From positions 1 through 14,116 of the forward strand of contig JAFZGH010000007.1 in the NCBI GenBank assembly GCA_017555465.1: a stretch of DNA of 14,116 nucleotides, read 5' to 3'. Positions 11,949 to 14,116 of this stretch are shown here, in pieces. The DNA comes from Akkermansia sp. Lineage in GTDB: Bacteria; Verrucomicrobiota; Verrucomicrobiia; Verrucomicrobiales; Akkermansiaceae. Both the position numbers and the translations under genes were made by a program. Below the pieces are notes generated by a model. The model did no database searches and was not told the origin of the DNA. It was given only the letters and a program-made list of their open reading frames with translations. The number at the start of each line of letters is the position of its first letter. Positions within the stretch are counted from its first letter, which is position 1.

Positions 11949-13060
11949 AAGCATTGGCGTTATGGCGCAGCATGGCTTCCACGTAGCCGTCGATGTTGCC
12001 GTCCATCACGTCCTGGATGTTGCCGCATTCGAAGCCGGTGCGCAGGTCCTTCACCATCTGGTAGGGCTGGAACACGTAGGAACGAATCTGGTTGCCCCAG
12101 GCAATATCACCCTTTTCGGAGTACTGGCGGTCAGCCTCGGCGCGCTTGCGGTCTTCCTCCAGCTGGATGAGGCGGGCCTTGAGCATGCGCATGGCTTCTT
12201 CGCGGTTGCGCAGCTGGGAGCGCTGGGTCTGGCAGGCCACGATGATGCCGGTGGGCAGGTGGGTAAGACGCACGGCGGTTTCCACCTTGTTCACGTTCTG
12301 GCCGCCCTTACCGCCGGAGCGGTAGGTGTCCATCTTCACATCGGCTTCCTTCACCTCGATTTCGATGTCGTCGGAGATATCCGGGGTGGCATCCAGCGAG
12401 CAGAAGGAGGTGTGGCGCTTGCCGGCGGAGTCAAAGGGGCTCATGCGCACCAGACGGTGAATGCCGCGCTCGTTCTTGAGGTAGCCGTAGGCGTATTCGC
12501 CGTCAATCTTGATGGTCACGGAGCGGATACCGGCTTCATCGCCATCGGTGCTTTCCATGATTTCGGTGTTGAAACCGTGGCGTTCGCAGTAGCGCAGGTA
12601 CATGCGCAGCAGCATGCTGGCCCAGTCGCAGGCCTCGGTGCCACCGGCACCGGCGTGGATGGTCACATAGCAGCCGGCGTTGTCGTGCGGACCGTTCAAG
12701 AGGGTGAGCAGCTCGAATTCTTCCAGACGCTTGAACCAGGCATCGTATTCGCTCTTGGCTTCCGGTGCCATGTCGGAGTCTTCAGCGGCCATTTCCACGG
12801 CCACTTCCACATCCTCCAACCCGCTTTCCAGCGAGCGGAACTGCTCCAGGCGGCGCTTGAGCGGGTTCACCTCGTTCATGAGGGCGCGGGCAGCCTCCGG
12901 GTTATCCCAGAAATCCGGGGCGCTCATGCGCTCATCCAGTTCTGCTACTTTAGATTCAAGGCTTCCGAGGTCAAAGATAGCTCCCGAGCTCGGAAAGACG
13001 GGAGCGCATGGCTTCCGTGTCGAGCGCCGAGAGATCGATATTGGCGGTCTGGTTCTCCAT
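11947..13060 (-). CDS. prfB: Peptide chain release factor 2 (programmed +1 frameshift)
   Basis: RF2 reads UAA and UGA and triggers peptide release. The gene is in two frames: 29 codons from ATG 13060 to an in-frame TGA at 12973-12971, then +1 into the main frame (342 codons with the stop), giving 370 aa. The shift site reads GGGAG, then CTATCTTTGAC: an internal Shine-Dalgarno-like stretch, the slippery CTT and TGA followed by C, as in the well-known autoregulatory RF2 frameshift. After the shift, DLGSLESKVAELDERMSAPDFWDNP is the typical RF2 start (split at the ATG 12927, residue 45). SPF, the codon-recognition tripeptide, is at 207-209, and GGQ, the catalytic loop, at 252-254. Starting at 12927 would lose the N-terminal helix. 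A consensus promoter sits 11-39 bases before the ATG. Confidence 0.95.
12969..12986 (-). promoter_or_regulatory. prfB: RF2 programmed +1 frameshift site
   Basis: On the minus strand: GGGAG, CTAT, CTT, TGA, C. The in-frame UGA is read slowly when RF2 is scarce, so the ribosome slips from CTT to TTT and continues, giving negative feedback. The Shine-Dalgarno-like GGGAG is a few bases upstream, as in other prfB genes. Confidence 0.9.
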
Positions 13061-13070
13061 AACGCGCGGG

Positions 13071-13099
13071 AGTATACAGGCTTTCCCCCTGCCTGTCAA
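13071..13099 (-). promoter_or_regulatory. prfB: prfB promoter
   Basis: Minus strand: TTGACA (13099-13094), 17 bases, TATACT (13076-13071), close to perfect consensus. The expected start is near 13064, so the leader would be about 4 bases. The first hairpin of the array ends four bases upstream of the -35. Confidence 0.85.
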
Positions 13100-13102
13100 T
13101 CT

Positions 13103-13446
13103 AAATAACACAGCCTGCAAAGGCTGTGTTATTTCATCCTGCCCGCAGGGCAGGATTTCATGCGCAGCGTAAGCTGCGCTTTCATACCCTTGCGCAGCAA
13201 GGGTAATTCATCCTGCTGCGCAGCGGCAGGATTTCATACACGCCAACGGCGTGTAATTCATTGAGCCCCGCGTCAGCGGGGCGACTTCCTCAAGGCTGCA
13301 GAACAGCGTATACCCGTGGCTGGGAAGCAGTCGGTCGCTGGACGCTCCCTCAATGAAATCCTTTGCTGGCGCAAAGGATGAAATCACCTGCCGGGGATGA
13401 AATGCGGCTGACGCCGCATGAAATACACGCTTGGTGGCGGGTATGT
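13103..13446. repeat. Array of different hairpins joined by a constant heptamer
   Basis: This fills the roughly 390-base gap between recR and prfB; no gene is seen in it. Hairpins (stem positions): 13103-13115/13122-13134 (13 bp), 13138-13144/13148-13154, 13162-13168/13173-13179, 13186-13193/13197-13204, 13212-13219/13223-13230 (one T-G pair), 13238-13244/13248-13254, 13265-13271/13276-13282, 13360-13366/13371-13377, a degraded one at 13385-13396, 13404-13408/13413-13417, and a degraded one from 13425. The arms share little sequence. The joints do: ATTTCAT or AATTCAT at 13131, 13155, 13205, 13231 and 13255 (TTTCAT at 13180), then ATGAAAT at 13353, 13378, 13397 and 13418. Orientation therefore flips at the central module (13283-13352). 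Not CRISPR: the constant part is the 7-base joint. Confidence 0.85.
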
Positions 13447-13449
13447 AAC

Positions 13450-14058
13450 TTATACGCCCGTTCTACCAGCGAGGGCACGCATCACGGTGATGGCATCGGC
13501 ATGTCCCAGGCCGGCGCCGGCGGGCATGCCCTGGGCCAGGCGGGTGCAGCGGCAGGGGAGTTTGCTCAGTTGCTCGGCCAGGTAGAGGGCGGTGGCTTCG
13601 CCCTCCACATCGCTGCCCACGGCCAGGATGACCTCGCAACCGGGGTGCGCCTGCACGCGCTGGAGGAGCTTTTCAATGGCCAGGTCCTCGGGCATGATGC
13701 CGTCGAGCGGGGAAATCTTGCCGCCCAGGCAGTGGTAGAGTCCGCGGTATGTGCCACAGCGCTCGATGGGGAGCACATCGGTGGGCTGTTCCACCACGCA
13801 GAGCAGGGAGGAATCGCGGGTGGGGTCGTCGCAGGCGGTGCAGCGGCATCCCTTTTCGGCAAAGAAGCCGCATTCCGGGCAGTTGCCCACGGTTTCGGCC
13901 GCTGTGGTGAGGGTGCCGGCCAGCTGGCGGGCCTCATTGCGCCCTTGCTGCAGGAACCAGAGAGCAAGCCGCTCCGCTCCGCGCGTGCCCACACCGGGCA
14001 TGCGTTTGAGGGCGGCTATCATGTCGAGCACGGGGCGGGGGTAGTCCTGGGCTTTCAT
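13450..14058 (-). CDS. recR: Recombination protein RecR
   Basis: 202-aa RecR, which with RecO (and RecF) loads RecA onto SSB-coated gaps. The N-terminal helix-hairpin-helix is at about 7-36 (LKRMPGVGTRGAERLALWFL). The zinc finger is CPECGFFAEKGCRCTAC (Cys 60, 63, 73, 76, with an additional Cys 71). The Toprim domain begins at LCVVEQPTD and includes YRGLYHCLGGKISPLDGIMPEDL (split at Gly 111) and LAVGSDVEGEATALYL. The C-terminal block is TRLAQGMPAGAGLGHADAITVMRALAGR. Length is standard. Its ATG overlaps the TGA of an upstream frame (ATGA), so it is probably the distal gene of an operon that runs beyond the window. No terminator with a T-run follows; the hairpin array does. Confidence 0.95.
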   Translation of the reverse strand: MKAQDYPRPVLDMIAALKRMPGVGTRGAERLALWFLQQGRNEARQLAGTLTTAAETVGNCPECGFFAEKGCRCTACDDPTRDSSLLCVVEQPTDVLPIERCGTYRGLYHCLGGKISPLDGIMPEDLAIEKLLQRVQAHPGCEVILAVGSDVEGEATALYLAEQLSKLPCRCTRLAQGMPAGAGLGHADAITVMRALAGRTGV

Positions 14059-14116
14059 GCGCGGCGGTGGATGAGATGCAGGATTTCAGACCCCAGCCAG
14101 CAGGCCAGGGCGCAGA
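14055..14116 (-). CDS. 3' end of a gene upstream of recR (truncated by window)
   Basis: A frame entering from the right edge reads CALACWLGSEILHLIHRRA and stops at TGA (14057-14055), overlapping the recR start as ATGA. The overlap suggests translational coupling. Only about 20 residues are visible, a hydrophobic stretch ending in basic residues, so no identity can be given. Another frame is also open for a short distance. Confidence 0.45.
   Translation of the reverse strand, partial: CALACWLGSEILHLIHRRA

Noticed and set aside
13103..13446. CRISPR array
   Set aside because: The regular spacing suggests it at first, but the constant element is only 7 bases and the variable parts are self-complementary hairpins; no cas genes are present.

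Overview
This window reads as ordinary chromosome from a moderately GC-rich bacterium, densely packed with housekeeping genes. It fits a Verrucomicrobiota-type genome (Akkermansia-like is my best guess, from gene content and style only). Many sigma70-type promoters with an exact 17-base spacer can be read by eye, and most start codons have no Shine-Dalgarno sequence. Several predicted mRNAs would be leaderless or nearly so.

Layout. 1-1389 (-): truncated Ppx/GppA-HD family protein whose phosphate-binding motifs are degenerate. 1492-2271 (+): oligopeptide-type ABC ATPase, divergent from it. 2300-3714 (+): a RhuM-family protein translationally coupled (ATGA) to a small membrane protein. 3751-4230 (+): RlpA-like lipoprotein. 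4231-4329: palindromic element plus a bidirectional terminator. 4349-5924 (-): rpsB-tsf operon with a structured leader and strong promoter. 6165-7511 (-): a 97-aa unknown and a DUF3592-like membrane protein. 7630-7738 (+): SRP RNA (ffs) with its own promoter and terminator. 7884-8432 (-): ssb. 8657-9546 (+): rpoZ-smpB. 9611-9976 (+): a four-helix-bundle (23S IVS/S23-type) gene inside a cassette with heptad-built inverted repeats. 10038-10958 (+): family-4-like uracil-DNA glycosylase with no cysteines. 11055-11858 (-): trmD. 11947-13060 (-): prfB with the programmed +1 frameshift. 13103-13446: an array of ten or so different hairpins. 13450-14058 (-): recR, coupled to the end of an upstream gene at the window edge.

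The core genes serve translation and its rescue (rpsB, tsf, prfB, trmD, smpB), transcription (rpoZ), protein targeting (ffs) and DNA repair/replication (ssb, recR, UDG). The less ordinary signals lie between them. (i) Inverted repeats made of 7-base units flank the four-helix-bundle gene, and a gene-less version of the same architecture sits between prfB and trmD. (ii) A roughly 340-bp array of non-identical perfect hairpins between prfB and recR is separated by a constant heptamer, ATTTCAT on the left and ATGAAAT on the right, with the orientation switching at a central module. (iii) A palindrome of similar type is embedded in frame in the Ppx-like gene. These look like small palindromic or repeat-borne mobile elements. 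Their mobility is inference; the repeats themselves are visible in the sequence.
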